A stretch of 64,000 bases of DNA from Hemicordylus capensis (Eukaryota; Chordata; Lepidosauria; Squamata; Cordylidae): the NCBI RefSeq assembly GCF_027244095.1, contig NC_069658.1:416170687-416234686 (forward strand). Reading direction: 5' to 3'. Shown here piece by piece: positions 1 to 11,791 of the stretch. The position numbers were made by a program, and so were the translations under genes. The notes below the pieces were generated by a model, which did no database searches, was not told the DNA's origin, and was given only the letters and a program-made list of their open reading frames with translations. Every line of letters starts with the position of its first letter. Within the stretch, counting starts at the first letter, position 1.

Positions 1-249
1 ACTTTCCCCATCCCACCTCCCTGACTCACTGTTGGCTTTTGATTATCTCACCTTCGAGTGAGACAAGTCTTCTCCAGGACAGGAGGGGCAGGCAGTATCC
101 CTCCCTCTTCTTCTCCTCCTGACTGGCTGGTTCAGCCCACCCCTTTAATTTCAATGGGACTACTTTGAGTAATGTTCTTGTCAGCCACTTTCATTTTCTT
201 GTTCAAATATACATTTTGTAAGGAATTAATTGTCCCCTGATTATCACAT

Positions 250-515
250 TCTTTTGCTTGCCTAGGGAGCAAGAGACTGTTAGTTCAAATCCCCACCGGT
301 GTGTTACCCAGACTGTGACTTGTAAATATATGTTTGTAGTCATCACCTATATCAGGCAACAGTGATATAGGAAGGTGGATGCAATGGCAAAGGCATCATT
401 TCATGCTGCACAGGAGATAGGCAATGGCAAACCACTCCTGTATTCTGCTAAGGAAACCACTTGGCTCTGTGGTCACTAGGAGTCGACACTGACTCGATGG
501 CACAATCTTTCCTTT
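250..515 (+). mobile_element. Sauria SINE (diverged copy)
   Basis: This tRNA-derived SINE has a B-box-like stretch near 285-300, the family body ('atataggaag', 'ggcaatggcaaaccactcctgt') and the Bov-B-like 3' end around 480-510 (gtcgacactgactcgatggc). It carries more changes and an extra internal stretch compared with the other copies in this window, so it looks older. The 5' edge is approximate. Confidence 0.8.
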
Positions 516-3109
516 CCAATAGCATCATTATGTCTTCAGATCTTCTCTTTGTGCCTGAGGCCTACTCCGTTTCTTTGTTCAGCTTTGATAGTGGCAGAAA
601 CTATTGTTTAAACTTATGCTGCCAATGTATGGAATTATGTTCAGTCAACATTCCTACCGCGCAGATATTCGTCTCTCTCAAGATATGCTACAATTCTTCC
701 TTCCTTCCGATCCAAAAAGGAATTTACACTTGAAAGGGGAGAGGTTTGGCAATTGGCCTGTTTATTAATTCTCCATTTGCCTTTGGAAATCCTGTCTGTT
801 AGCAGTGTCTTATTGATCTTTGGTTACTGAATAATTTTAGAAGGTTTGATGTTGTCCACATAATGTTAATCATTTAAAACATTAAGTGCAACTTGCTTGA
901 TAAGGCTCACAACTTGTGTGATGGAGTCTATTTATCATCAACATTTCTAACTACAAGCCTTCCGGATCTTATTGTAATGGGAGGCTCAGGTCTTTGGCTG
1001 TTGTTGTTTTGTCAGATTCTGCAACGGGAAGACAAATGGCTGACCTGCTACCTTTCTGCACTCTCAACTTAACTGTACCTATTCATGCTGAATGACAGGT
1101 GTTCTTTCCTCAGTTGCTTTGCAGAGAAATCCAGTGTTGTTCCTGAGGTGGCAAGAGTCCAGTGGGGTAGAACAAATGCACTGATGCACTCCCTGCCTTC
1201 CAAATATCCTCCAAATTGCTAACGCATGTCAAAACAAGTAGGGCCACTGTTTACTGTGTGAAGTTGTAGTAGATTAAAGCCTTTGTCTCAGAGCAAGCTC
1301 AGGTGAGGGAAATAAATGCTGAGTCATCCCTGCTGAGCTGACTGGCTAGGCTTCTTCTAAAGCTGTTCTGTATTATCAGTAGGTTCAAAATGCTGCCACC
1401 ACCACCCCTTTTGTCTACAGAAACTCTCTGGGCTTGGGATGGAATAACCCAGAAAAAACCTCACTTAATTTGGCTCTTGGACAGGTACAAAAATCTTCCA
1501 CGTGCAAGCCTACATGTGTTGAGAAACCCGGTAGCTGCTGAACATTTGAGGGCATGTTTGCACTACAGAAATCCCCCCACCCTTTCCCTGAGTTAAAAAC
1601 CAACACGGAGAGGCCTGTAAAAAAGAAAAGAACTAAAAAAAACCTCAAACCCTAGTTTTATTCAATTACTACAGACTGCTTCCATCTGAGACTTTCTCAG
1701 CTTTTAGAAACAGTTAAGAATACTTAGCAGGATTACAAAAATAGCTTGTCTTAATGCACCCTTAAATGTTTATAGAGTCTTTTGCAATGCCCAAGGTAGG
1801 ATGGGCATAGGCTAGTGTTTCTTATTTTAATTATGTTACAGGTAAACTATAATAGAACAGTATCCAGAATATGCAGAGCACACACACCAAATAAATATAA
1901 GATCCCTAATGCAAAGTCTGACTAAACAACTTTTCTCTAGACTAAACTTCCCTTTTTCTTGAACTCACCAACGCCTGATGAGACTTCAAGCCTCCTGTCT
2001 TCCCAGGCTTTACAGTTATCCTCCTATAGTCAACCTCCATGCCACATGTCTTCCTGTGCACCTACAGCCTAGCTTCTTCTCACAAAGAACTCCCTTCCTC
2101 CTGGCAACAGCTGTCTAGGTCCCACCCACCTGGTGTGCTGATTGGCTGAGCCCTGGAGTTCACCAGCCTGTCAGACAAAACAGGGTTCACTTCTGGTTAA
2201 CAGAAGTGAACAGGACCTTCTCCATGATGGTGCCCTGTTTGCAGAGGAATCCTGCCCCAGAAAACATCAGCTAGCAACTGCTTTAGTAGCTTTTCAGCAG
2301 CGAGCAAAGACAGATTTGTTCTCCTGAACCTTTAACAGGTAGCTTAATTTATACTTGTGCTGTGCTTATATTGACACTATGATTCATGAATGCTTTTTAT
2401 TTAATATTGTTAGCTGCATCAAAGGTCTTTGCTGAAGCTACAATGGATATAATAATTTGGATCCAAACTCTGGTCTTTCCTCATGGAAAGAGCTTAAAAT
2501 TGTGTAAAAGTGGATTGTTGCCAATCTCCTCTCCTGCTCTAGCCACCCTCTTTCCCATGTTCCCTTTTAAAGCTGGAGAAGGAAGGAGAATATGTGAAAA
2601 TAGGTGCCATCAGGCCGAAACAGAAAACAGGATCTGGATACCATCTTTTGTAAAATAATAGTGTCAAATGTTTGCTTTCATTCCAGCTAAGGTTGCTTAT
2701 ATTCCTCCAAATTAATTTAACTTGCATTGTATGAAGATCGGTTGCAGACATACCAGCCTGAACTTTATATTTTTCTCCCCTCATGACATGCCCATTGTGT
2801 CTGATCAGGCTCCCAGATACAGAACACAATCAGTATCATTGATTTTGCATTCCTGGTGCCTTAAATATAACAAGAGTTAGAATAGGTCAGGAAGGACCAT
2901 AACTGTGCCACAGTAGGCTGAAGGTATGGCCAGCTGCATAACAAGGCTAAAGATTGTGATACATGGGTAGACATATCAGTCTTGAGCTAGCTTCCCAGCT
3001 TGGAGGAGTTTTCAAAGACTGGCACAATGAGAGTTGTTGGGGAAATACTCAAGGACAGACACCTCCCTTATGCAAAAATTAACAAGTTCTAGTAAGAACT
3101 AATCAGCCT
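516..3109. other. No gene or repeat recognised
   Basis: I see only short shadow reading frames with no recognisable protein, and no tandem or inverted structure. The DNA is moderately AT-rich and looks like ordinary intergenic sequence or old unrecognised repeats. Confidence 0.4.
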
Positions 3110-4245
3110 ACTTTCCTTTCACTGTCTCTACAACTGGACTAAATTTGGTTAAAATTAAGGTCCACAAGTTAGATCTCTTGCACCTAAAATGTTCATGTGT
3201 TCGCCATTGTAAATTGGTGTGGATGACATCATCACAAGCTATGCCATTGAGGTGTCACTCACTGCAACTGTCCCCAATTTGGTTCAAATGAGTATGACAG
3301 TCTACAAATTAGCCAGTTTGCACCTCAGATGTGCACACATTCACCATCTTGAGTCAGAGTGGATGACATAACAAACTACCCTGTTGAGGTGTTCCTTTGT
3401 GTCCCTACAGCAGTTGCAATTTTGGTTCGGTTCAGTTAGGCAGTTCACAAGTTAGCCCACTTGCACCTCAAACGTTCACGTGTCTGCCATCTTAGATTGG
3501 GGTAGATGACATCATCACAAGCTACACCATTGATGTGTCCCTGTGTGTCCCTATAGCTGCAGCACATTTGGTTCAAATCGGTTAAGTGGTTTACAGGTTA
3601 ACTCACTTGTGCCTCAAAGGTTTACGTGTCCACCATCTTAAATTGGTGTGGATGACATCATCACAAACTATGTCATTGAGGTGTCACTCACTGCAACTGT
3701 CCCCAATTTGGTTCAAATGGGTATGACAGTCTACAAATTAGCCAGCTTGCACCTCAGATGTTCATGCAGCTGCCATCTTGGATTGGGGTGTATGACATCA
3801 TCACAAACTACACCGTTGAGATGTCCCTACAGGTGTAGCAATTTTGGTTCAAATCAGTTAGGCGATTCACAAGTTAGCCCACTTGTGCATCAAATATTTC
3901 TGTCCGCCATCTTGTATCGGGGTGCATGACATTATCACAAGCTATGCTGTTGAGGTGTCCTTTTGTGTCACTCACTGCAACTGTACCTAATTTGGTTTAA
4001 ATGGGTTAGGAAGGCCACAAATTAGCCTGCTTGCATCTCAACTGTTCACATGGCCACCATCTTGGAGTGGATGACATCAAACACCACACCATTTGGGCAT
4101 CCCTATGTATCCCTACATCTGTAGCAATTTTGTTTCAAATCAGTTAGGCAGTTCACAAGTTAGCCTACTTGCGCCTCAAAAGTTTATGCGTCTTTCATCT
4201 TGGATCGGGATGGATATCACAAACTACCTTTTCCTCGCAAAGTGT
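3110..4245. repeat. Degenerate ~142-bp tandem repeat, about 8 units
   Basis: A unit containing 'ccatcttggattggggtg..atgacatcatcacaa' followed by 'caattttggttcaaat' and 'cacaagttagcccacttg' recurs at about 3209, 3344, 3487, 3631, 3772, 3905, 4057 and 4196, a spacing of 133-152 bp. The copies differ by substitutions and small indels, so the array is not recent. It may be the inside of a larger DNA transposon whose ends I cannot identify. Confidence 0.85.
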
Positions 4246-4277
4246 GCACGATTCCTGTATGTGGACCAGCTTGTATG

Positions 4278-4465
4278 TAGTGTTCTTTCTAAAAAAAAGT
4301 GTGTGTGCGGAATGAGTTTTGTTCTGGGTGGCAGTATCAGGGCAGTGTGCGTGCACATGCATTCAGAATGAGGTTTTCCTGATTCAACTTGAGCGAGATC
4401 GAAAATTAACTGAGCGGGCATCAAAAAACATGTGAGTGCACACACATGCCTTAGAGAGAACACTG
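4278..4465. mobile_element. hAT-type MITE (TAGTGTTCT...AGAACACTG) with 8-bp TSD
   Basis: The ends form imperfect terminal inverted repeats (tagtgttctttct / agagagaacactg). An exact 8-bp target duplication, cttgtatg, lies at 4270-4277 and 4466-4473. The body contains 'ttttgttctgggtggcagta' and 'ttcctgattcaacttgagcg', matching the copy at 57590-57775. Non-autonomous; it sits at the right edge of the tandem array. Confidence 0.93.
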
Positions 4466-4939
4466 CTTGTATGATGTGTCCCCCTCCCCATCCCCCTTGG
4501 ACACCTCAGTGCACTGCAAGTTTAGCAGGCGCTGGCTTACTCTTGCGGGACTGGTAGCCTTTAGCCAAAGTTGTCTTTTCACTGCACCAGGAGCCTCACA
4601 GACTTCACACCTTCCCTGCAACTTCCACTGTTGATGCTTCCTTGAAGTCAGAAGCATACAGGAGGAAAAAGCACTATGCCAACAGGTGGGAAGGAAAGAA
4701 AGAGGAACAGTAAAATACAATTTAAAAGAGTAGCTCCCAACACGCTTTGAGTAAAAACTCTTCTTCAGGGGAAGTGGTTTATAGGGCACAACACTTGACT
4801 TCTAAACAGCTAAGCAGATCTATTCTTTAATAAACTATATTGCATTGTCCTGGTTTTCCTGCTTCTTTGAAGTCAATCAGCATGAGTTTTACACTTGCAT
4901 TCCTGAACAGTTCAAGACTTGAGCACTTCCATAATCCCA

Positions 4940-5236
4940 AGGAGAGCTGGTCATGTGGTAGTAAGCATGAGCAAAGTCTATCCTAGTTTGCATTTGAATG
5001 GGAGACTGCATGTGTGAGCACTGCAAGATATTCCCCTTAAGGGATGGAGCCACTCTGGGTAGAGTATCTGCATGCTTGCATACAGGTTACAAAGTTCCCT
5101 CACTGACATCTTCAAAATGGGGCTGAGAGAGATATTCCTGCCTGCAACCTTGGAGAAGCCACTGCTAGTCTGTGAAGACAATACTGCGCTAGATGGACCA
5201 ATTGTCTGACTTGGTATAAGGCAGCTTCTTATGTTT
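4940..5236 (+). mobile_element. 5S rRNA-tRNA chimeric SINE (plus copy)
   Basis: The head contains 'cctagtttgcatttgaatgggagac', resembling the 3' half of 5S rRNA (internal promoter side). A tRNA-like stretch follows ('gggtagagtatctgcatgctt'), and then a body ending 'gatggaccaattgtctgacttggtataaggcagcttcttatg'. The same arrangement occurs inverted at 53452-53741. This is a SINE3-like or AmnSINE-like architecture; I do not know the formal family name. Confidence 0.75.
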
Positions 5237-6359
5237 TTAGCAGACAATCCACCTCCTACTTCCAGGACGTTTCCATCAGTGCACACTAGCTATGGAAAGC
5301 AGAAACTTGGAACAGGTATATTGACTGGGATTCTATTTTTATTTACTTTGTCACCCCTGATCTCCCTCCCATCCCTCTACATTAGGATCCTCTCCAGCTT
5401 GCATTAGTTAAAAATTTAATGCACTGCTTAAGCTCTAGCATCTTGCAGTTAGCTGCTTCTGACTGGCTCCCCAAGATGTTACCAACTACCACTTTAAACT
5501 TCTGTGCTTCTTTAATAAACTTAACCCTTCTTTTCAAACAGAGTTGTCTTGACTCAGTTGCTTCCCTTTTGAATACTTTTAACTCTGATCCTGCCTTGAC
5601 CCACGGCCAGCTTTCCAGCTACTTTACAAACCATTATTGACAAAAAGCTACTTTGAGTCCTCATCAAGATTGCTGCCTGCCATGTAGCATGAATGGTCTA
5701 TTCTCCCTGGAAATCTTGCAGAATTAGTCATGAGACTACTGGGCCATGAATGAATGGTGGGAGAGTGGAACAACAGTAGTAGAAAGCACATTTTAGAATG
5801 TCACAGATAGTGCTTCATAAATGTAGAGCAGGAAAAACTGAGAACATCTGTAACATGTGAACCTTTAACTTGAGAGAAAATAAGGGCACATATCCAGACT
5901 AATTTTGGGAGGCACAGTGGGCTGCAGAGGGAAGAGGAGGATTGGCAAGAATTGCCCTCTCTGTTGCATGCACCAAATGCTTTGGTGCCATGATCTGGAT
6001 GTCAGAAACATGGAATTCTAATTGCAGGTCATCTTCAAAGAACTATATGTCAAATCAAGAGACTCCTTCAATCTGCCATCCAGACTGGTGATGTGCAAAT
6101 GATTCAAAGAGATCCCTTTCCCCTAAAAGGGATTCCAAAATTGCATTGAGTTTTTGGATTATATGCACATTCGAGCCATTACCATTATATAATAATATGG
6201 GGAGAGAACCAGAGATGCCACAAGTCATTAAGGGGGTATCTGAGGTACTATTAATTTTTGCTGATGCAGCATATCCATTGTGCTTCTGGTTCATATAACC
6301 ATAAATGATCTCTAGCCTGATTTCAGCTACTTCCTTAGCAAATATAGGGTGAGCTTTTA
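5237..6359. other. No gene or repeat recognised
   Basis: No convincing coding potential or repeat structure is visible. Short frames on both strands have no recognisable domains. Confidence 0.35.
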
Positions 6360-6602
6360 GCCACCTAATGGCACAGTGGGGAAATGGCTTGACTACCAAA
6401 CCAGAGGTTGCCGGTTCAAATCCCCGCAGCTATGTTTCCCACCTATATCGGGCAGCCGTGATATAGGAAGATGCTGAAAGGCATCATCTCATACTGCACA
6501 GCAGGTGGCAATAGTAAACCCCTCCTGTATTCTACCAAAGAAAACCACAGGGCTCTGTGGGCGCCAGGGGTCAACACTGACTCAACAGCACACTTTACTT
6601 TG
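6360..6602 (+). mobile_element. Sauria SINE
   Basis: Near full length. It starts 'ccacctaatggcacagtggg' (A-box region), has the B-box region 'ggttgccggttcaaatcccc' and the body 'gatataggaagatgctgaaa', and ends with the Bov-B-related tail 'caacactgactcaacagcac'. It is transcribed by RNA polymerase III in the family and mobilised by Bov-B LINE. Confidence 0.93.
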
Positions 6603-7330
6603 TTGGTCATTAATAAAGACAGAAAATACAAACAAGTGGACTTTGAAAAAGACAGGGTAGCTGCTTGTTGTGTTCTACACAGTATTTGTGCTGCTGTTAC
6701 TGCCCTTTCCACAAATGCCTGCGACATTTCCTGCCCCAAGAGGAGAAGCAGAGGCAGCATCACATTGCTAGTGGCCCGAAGGCAAAACTCTGCAATGCTC
6801 CTTTAGCATCCCACCCCACCCCGTACCTTCTCCATTTCCAGCTGACTTGAATGGGTAGGGAGGAGAGGAACATGGGTGATAGGCAAGCCGTGTTCCCCTC
6901 CCCTTTGCCAAGTACCCCAATAGTGGCCCCTCCTTTTGCACCTGGTCAATGAATGGGCCTTCCTTCCAGGGACCCCCTGCAGCATTATTACAGGGGAGTG
7001 TGGGATGGAGTCTCATTATGGAGGAGAGCAAATGAGGCAGCAGCACCACATCTTTCTCATGGCCTTGTTGCCTTCTGCCTGCCTATCTACAATCCCTCCC
7101 CACTGACCCTTGAACAGGGCCCCAGTTGGCCAACCCCGATACCAGCCCTGGATAGAAGTTGTAGTAGCTCATGCAGTTATTCTGACAAACATCACTATCT
7201 ACACAGAAATTCTGTAGCTGATACTTGCTCTGCTTTGACTCTATTATTCACACAAAATTTCATTACGTTTTATACCAAAGATATAATGTATTACGTGCTT
7301 ACCAACAGAAGAGAAACAAATACAGAGAAG
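6603..7330. other. No gene recognised
   Basis: Several overlapping frames on both strands occur here, but none has a recognisable domain. Composition is higher in GC around 6820-7150. I see no inverted or tandem structure. Confidence 0.35.
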
Positions 7331-7490
7331 AACAGTGGCTTAAGTGGTAGAGCACCTGCTTTGCATGCAGAAAGTTCTAGCTTTGGTCCCCGGCATCTGT
7401 ACATAGGGCTCAAGAAAACTCTTGAGTCTCTGACTCTGGAGAGTTACTGCCAGTCAATGACAATGTTGATCAGGGATCTGATAAACAGTC
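7331..7490 (+). mobile_element. tRNA-derived SINE, fragment
   Basis: The tRNA-like head 'gtggcttaagtggtagagca' (A box) and 'tgctttgcatgcag' with a diverged B box ('tagctttggtccc') is followed by 'ctggagagttactgccagtca'. That last stretch matches the body shared with the 5S-tRNA SINE at 4940-5236. The 3' end is lost or diverged. Confidence 0.7.
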
Positions 7491-8101
7491 TCTCTTGTGG
7501 ACTCATGTGCTTTTAGAAGACTTTTCTCACATATATTACATCAAATTTGTTTTAAAATGTGCTCCAACAGAACACACACCTATGTTACAAGTACTTAGTT
7601 GGTACTAACATATTTGGAAACACTTTGCAAACACATGTTTTTCAGTAATTTTCTCTTAGTTCCCAGTACTAAGCTGGGTCTAAGGCTCCAGAATGCTTGA
7701 AAAATAAACCAGCAATAAACCAATTTTGGAAACGGGTAAATATGTAAACTTTGCAAAGGACAATTTTTACAGCTATTATGACAGAATGAGAAAACATCTT
7801 CTTGGACCACCCAAATTGAGAGTTACGTTTCATGCTCAACAAGGGTGAATGGTAATTATTGGAAAAATACAATACGCTAAATGTAGTGTCCAAACATCAT
7901 TTCTCTAAGGCCCAGTACAAACTTGACTCCACTTCCCCACCGCCCCTGCAAGGCCTTATCTGTTTTTAAGATTTGGAGGATTGATTGGTGTCCTTGAGCT
8001 TTTTTAGGTCCCTTTGTTGAAGATGTTTACGCTTCTGGTGGCTGGATTTGTATTCCTAACCAGACGTGCCATATAGCATGTATAGCTTTAACCCCTGCTA
8101 C
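7491..8101. other. No gene or repeat recognised
   Basis: AT-rich, without recognisable coding or repeat structure. It ends at the target duplication of the outer hAT element. Confidence 0.35.
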
Positions 8102-8480
8102 CTGAGCAACAGAGGCGTATCTAGGGAACATAGCGCCTAGGGCAAGCACTGAAATTGCGCCCCCTGTCCATACATCTGACACCCATCTTTCAGATAACTT
8201 TACCATAATATCAGCTGAAAAATACAAGTCAAGATCATTAATCTTTTAATATTTAAGAAAAAAATAAGAAAAATAGAAAAATAAGAAAATAAGAACAGCC
8301 CTGCTGGATCAGGCTCAAGGCCCATCTAGTCCAGCATCCTGTTTCGCATAGTGGCCCACCAGATGCCGCTGGAAGCCACAGGCAGGAGTTGAGAGCATGC
8401 CCTCTCTCCTGCCATTACTCCCCTGCAACTGGTACTCGGAGGCACACCCTTGAGGCTGGAGGTGGCCCACAGCCCTCTGA

Positions 8481-8855
8481 CTAGTAGCCATTGATAGACC
8501 TCTCCTCCATGAAGTCATCCAAACCCCTCTTAAAGCCATCCAGGTTGTTGGCCGTCACCACATCCTGTGGCAGAGAGTACCACAAGTGGATCATGCGTTG
8601 TGTGAAAAAGTACTTCCGTTTGTTGGTCCTAGACCTCCTGGCAATCAATTTCATGGAGTGACCCCTGGTTCTAGTGTTGTGTGAGAGGGAAAAGAATCTC
8701 TCTTTCTCCACTTTCTCCACGCCATGCATGATTTTATAGACCTCTATCATGTCTCCCCGCAGTCGTCTTTTTTCTAAACTAAATAGCCCCAGGTGTTGTA
8801 GTCTTGCCTCGTAAGAAAGGTGCTCTAGGCCCCTGATCATCTTGGTTGCCCTCTT
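8481..8855 (-). CDS. CR1 LINE ORF2, C-terminal segment
   Basis: This continues the RT frame after the inner hAT insertion. The segment reads from ATKMIRGLEHL through GDMIEVYKIMHG and TRTRGHSMKL to LDGFKRGLDDFMEE, ending at a stop near 8481. It is the usual CR1 C-terminal region. Frame upstream of 8858 belongs to the inner hAT. Confidence 0.9.
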   Translation of the reverse strand, partial: KRATKMIRGLEHLSYEARLQHLGLFSLEKRRLRGDMIEVYKIMHGVEKVEKERFFSLSHNTRTRGHSMKLIARRSRTNKRKYFFTQRMIHLWYSLPQDVVTANNLDGFKRGLDDFMEERSINGY

Positions 8856-8857
8856 CT

Positions 8858-10096
8858 CAGGCGCGTAACAATGATAGGGCAAGGGGAGACAGTTGTCTGG
8901 GGGCCCCACTGCCTGGAGGGGCACCCCAGAGGCACCTCATGTGACTCCCCATTGCCCCCTGCCCAGCCCCATAGCCTCTCAGCCACTTGCCCTCTTCGCC
9001 GTCTCTCCTGCTTGTTCTGCTGGCCGCAATCGAAGCAGCAGGCAAGCTGCAAAGAGCTCCTTTTCTCCCGCCTCTCAGCTGATCGGCGGGTGGGCGGGGC
9101 TTCCACGGAGGCCTCCGTGTAGGCCGCAGTGAAGCCTGAACTCCAGTAGGGCCCAAGCCAGCCAGGAAGGAGGAGGTAGCCAGAGTGGCCAGCACTGCTC
9201 TCTGCAGCAGAAGACTCCTTGCTGCCCTGCTTAACCCAGACCAGCATTTGCCAGGTAGAGTGTGAACTCCTTTTTGTGGTTACCTTTCCCGCCGCCCCCC
9301 CCCACATATATAGGGATCTGCTTGCCATAGGGCTTGGATATGGGGGGGGGGGGGGAGGGACCGAGAAGTCTCTGAATATTTATTTTGAAACAGCTTGGAA
9401 AATTTGCTGACTTAAAAAAAACTATCTAAAAAGTCCTATAAGTGGCTTGTTTCATGGCAGAAAATTGCAAAAACTTCTGGAACAGTATTTTATTAATTTT
9501 ATTTATTCATTCATTCATTTATAAATGCACTTATGTTCAAGTTGTTTTGCAACCCAGAAGGTCTGAGTGAGAACTGTGAAGCATGTGTGGTGCTTTTATT
9601 TTATTTTTCTTGTGTGTGAACTGCTCCCCAATAACTTGCAGGGACTTCAGGGTAAATCTGGCCAACATGTGAATGCAGCACCTCCATTCCAGAGGAGATG
9701 TGTCTTAAAGGGCTTTAAAAGCCTCCTGTGAAAAACCTCCTGCAATCAAACTTTACTGAATTTGTTCAGAATTCTGGGAAAACAAACATAGGTTCACCCT
9801 GCATGATTGAAAGTCTCCTTTGCTAATCAGCAGCGAGGGGCCCATTCTAATAATTCATCTTTCTAGTGTGTTCTAGGCATTAAAAGTAATACAAATGTAT
9901 AGTACTCAATGTATATCACTGTATATTGTGACGTGTGTGTGTGTATTCAGTGAAATGTATTTGCAGGCAGCATACTTATTTTGGAATATCAGACTTAAAT
10001 CCTTGGGGGCCTGGGGTGTGCGGAGGCCCTGGACTTTGGGGGGGGGCCATTTTAAAATCTTGTCTCTGGGCCCACTCCAACCTTGCTACGCCCCTG
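8858..10096. mobile_element. Inner hAT-type element inside CR1
   Basis: Ends are caggcgcgtaac on the left and, reverse-complemented, caggggcgtagcaag on the right. An exact 8-bp target duplication, cctcttct, lies at 8850-8857 and 10097-10104. At 1,239 bp it has no transposase frame. The left third is GC-rich, with poly-C and poly-G runs near 9290-9360. Its terminal motif resembles that of the outer element (CAGRGGCGTA), so both were probably moved by related transposases at different times. Confidence 0.95.
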
Positions 10097-10097
10097 C

Positions 10098-11368
10098 CTC
10101 TTCTGTACCTTCTCCAGTTTAACAATGTCCTTTTTAAGATGTGGTGACCAGAATTGTACGCAGTACTCCAAGTATGGTCGCACCATAGTTTTGTATAAGG
10201 GCATTATAATGTTAGCCGTTTTATTTTCAATCCCCTTCCTAATGATCCCTAGCATGGAATTTGCCTTTTTCACAGCTGCCGCGCATTGAGTCGACACTTT
10301 CAACGAGCTGTCAACCACAACCCCAAGATCCCTTTCCTGGTCTGTCACCAACAGCTCGGATCCCATCAGCATATACTTGAAGTTGGGGTTTTTCGTCCCA
10401 ATGTGCATCACTTTACACTTGCTAACATTGAACCACATTTGCCATTTTGTCGCCCACTCCCCCAGTTTGGAGAGATCCTTTTGGAGCTGCTCACAATCCG
10501 TTTTGGATTTCACTACCCGGAAGAGTTTGGTATCATCTGCAAATTTGGCCACATCGCTGCTTACCCCTGCTTCTAGATCATTTATGAATAAATTAAAAAG
10601 CACCGGTCCCAGTACAGATCCCTGGGGGACCCCACTTCTTACTTCCCTCCATTGTGAAAAGTCTCCATTTATACCTACCCTCTGTTTTCTGTCTTTCAAC
10701 CAGTTAGCAATCCACACATGTACTTGTCCCTTTATTCCATGACAGCTAAGTTTCCTCAGGAGTCTTTGATGAGGAACTTTGTCAAAAGCTTTTTGGAAGT
10801 CCAGGTAGACTATGTCAACTGGATCACCTTTATCCACAGACTTGTTGACACTCTCAAAGAAGTCCAAAAGGTTGGTGAGGCAAGATTTACCTTTGCGGAA
10901 GCCATGCTGGCTCACTCCCAGCAGGGCCTGTTCTTCTAGGTGCTTTACAATTTTATCCTTGAGGATGCTTTCCATCAATTTGCCTGGAACGGACATTAGG
11001 CTAACCGGCCTGTAATTTCCCGGATTGCCCCTGGATCCCTTTTTGAAAATCGGTGTTACATTTGCTACTCTCCAGTCCTCTGGTACAGAGCCCGATTTCA
11101 GGGATAAGTTAAATATTTTAGCAAGGAGGTTGGCAATTTCACATTTGAGTTCTTTGAGGACTCTTGGATGGATGCCATCCAGCCCTGGTGATTTGTTAGC
11201 TTTCAGTTTTTCCAGACAGTTTAGAACATCATCCCTTGTCACTTCTATCAGACTTAGCTCTCTAGCCTCCATCCCTAAAAAGCCTGGTTCAGGAACAGGT
11301 ATATGCTCAGTATCCTCTGCCGTGAAGACAGATGCAAAGAACTCATTCAGTTTCTCTGCAACCTCCAT
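10098..11368 (-). CDS. CR1 LINE ORF2, reverse transcriptase region
   Basis: An open frame of about 420 residues that catalyses target-primed reverse transcription in this family. Visible RT blocks in order are KANKSPGLDGIHPRVLKEL, GNYRPVSLMSVPGKLMESIL, DIVYLDFQKAFDKVPHQRLL, RSGVPQGSVLGPVLFNLFIN and the catalytic KFADDTKLF. After these come the thumb-side segments SKCKVMHIG and DLGVVVDSSLK. The N-terminal AP endonuclease is missing. The last residues of the long frame (below 10098) are read from the inner hAT, not from the LINE. The frame is long and clean, so this insertion is moderately young. Confidence 0.93.
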
Positions 11369-11396
11369 ATCCTCCTTAATAATCCCTTTCGAGTGA

Positions 11397-11791
11397 TTAT
11401 TTCGCCTCCCTGGCAGGTTTCCTGCTTCTGATGTACTTAAAGAAGTTTTTGTTATTCCCCTTGATACTTTTGGCTAAATGTTCCTCAAACTCTCTTTTTG
11501 CCTCCCTTATTGTCACCTTGCATTTCTTTTGCCAGAGTTTGTGTTCCTTTCTGTTCTTTTCATTTGGACAGGCCTTCCAATTTCGGAAGGAAGTCTTCTT
11601 CCCTTTTATGGCTTCCTTGACGGTACCCGTTAGCCATGCTGCCATCCTCCTGGACTTAGTGGTACCTTTACTCCTTTTGGGTATACAATCTAACTGGGCT
11701 TCTAGTATTGTGGTTTTGAGTAAACGCCATGCACTCTGGAGCGAAGTGACTCTCCTGATTTCCCCCCTCAGCTTTCTTTTAAAAACTATTT
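11397..11791 (-). pseudogene. CR1 LINE ORF2, linker segment upstream of RT
   Basis: Minus-strand frame with CR1-like sequence (AAWLTGTVKEAIKGKKTSFR, FEEHLAKSIKGNNKNFFKYI). It corresponds to the region between endonuclease and RT. A stop and a frame change separate it from the main RT frame, so ORF2 is not continuous here. The 5' limit near 11791 is the truncation point against outer hAT sequence. Confidence 0.8.

Larger units (their letters stand above)
8245..11791 (-). mobile_element. CR1-type LINE, 5'-truncated, split by an inner hAT
   Basis: Minus-strand LINE with the reverse transcriptase core and the CR1-typical C-terminal segment (ATKMIRGLEHLSYEARLQHL, 8857-8798). Its 3' UTR reads 'gatcaggc...cagcagggctgttctta' and ends in an AT-rich simple tail (8245-8295). 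Residual endonuclease-to-RT linker coding lies at 11397-11791, and the 5' end is lost. It inserted into the outer hAT element and was later hit by the hAT at 8858-10096. The two LINE halves join without loss at the 8-bp duplication. Confidence 0.95.

Noticed and set aside
6953-7516. 187-codon open frame on the plus strand
   Set aside because: It runs into a tRNA-derived SINE and shows no domain or coding bias. A chance frame.
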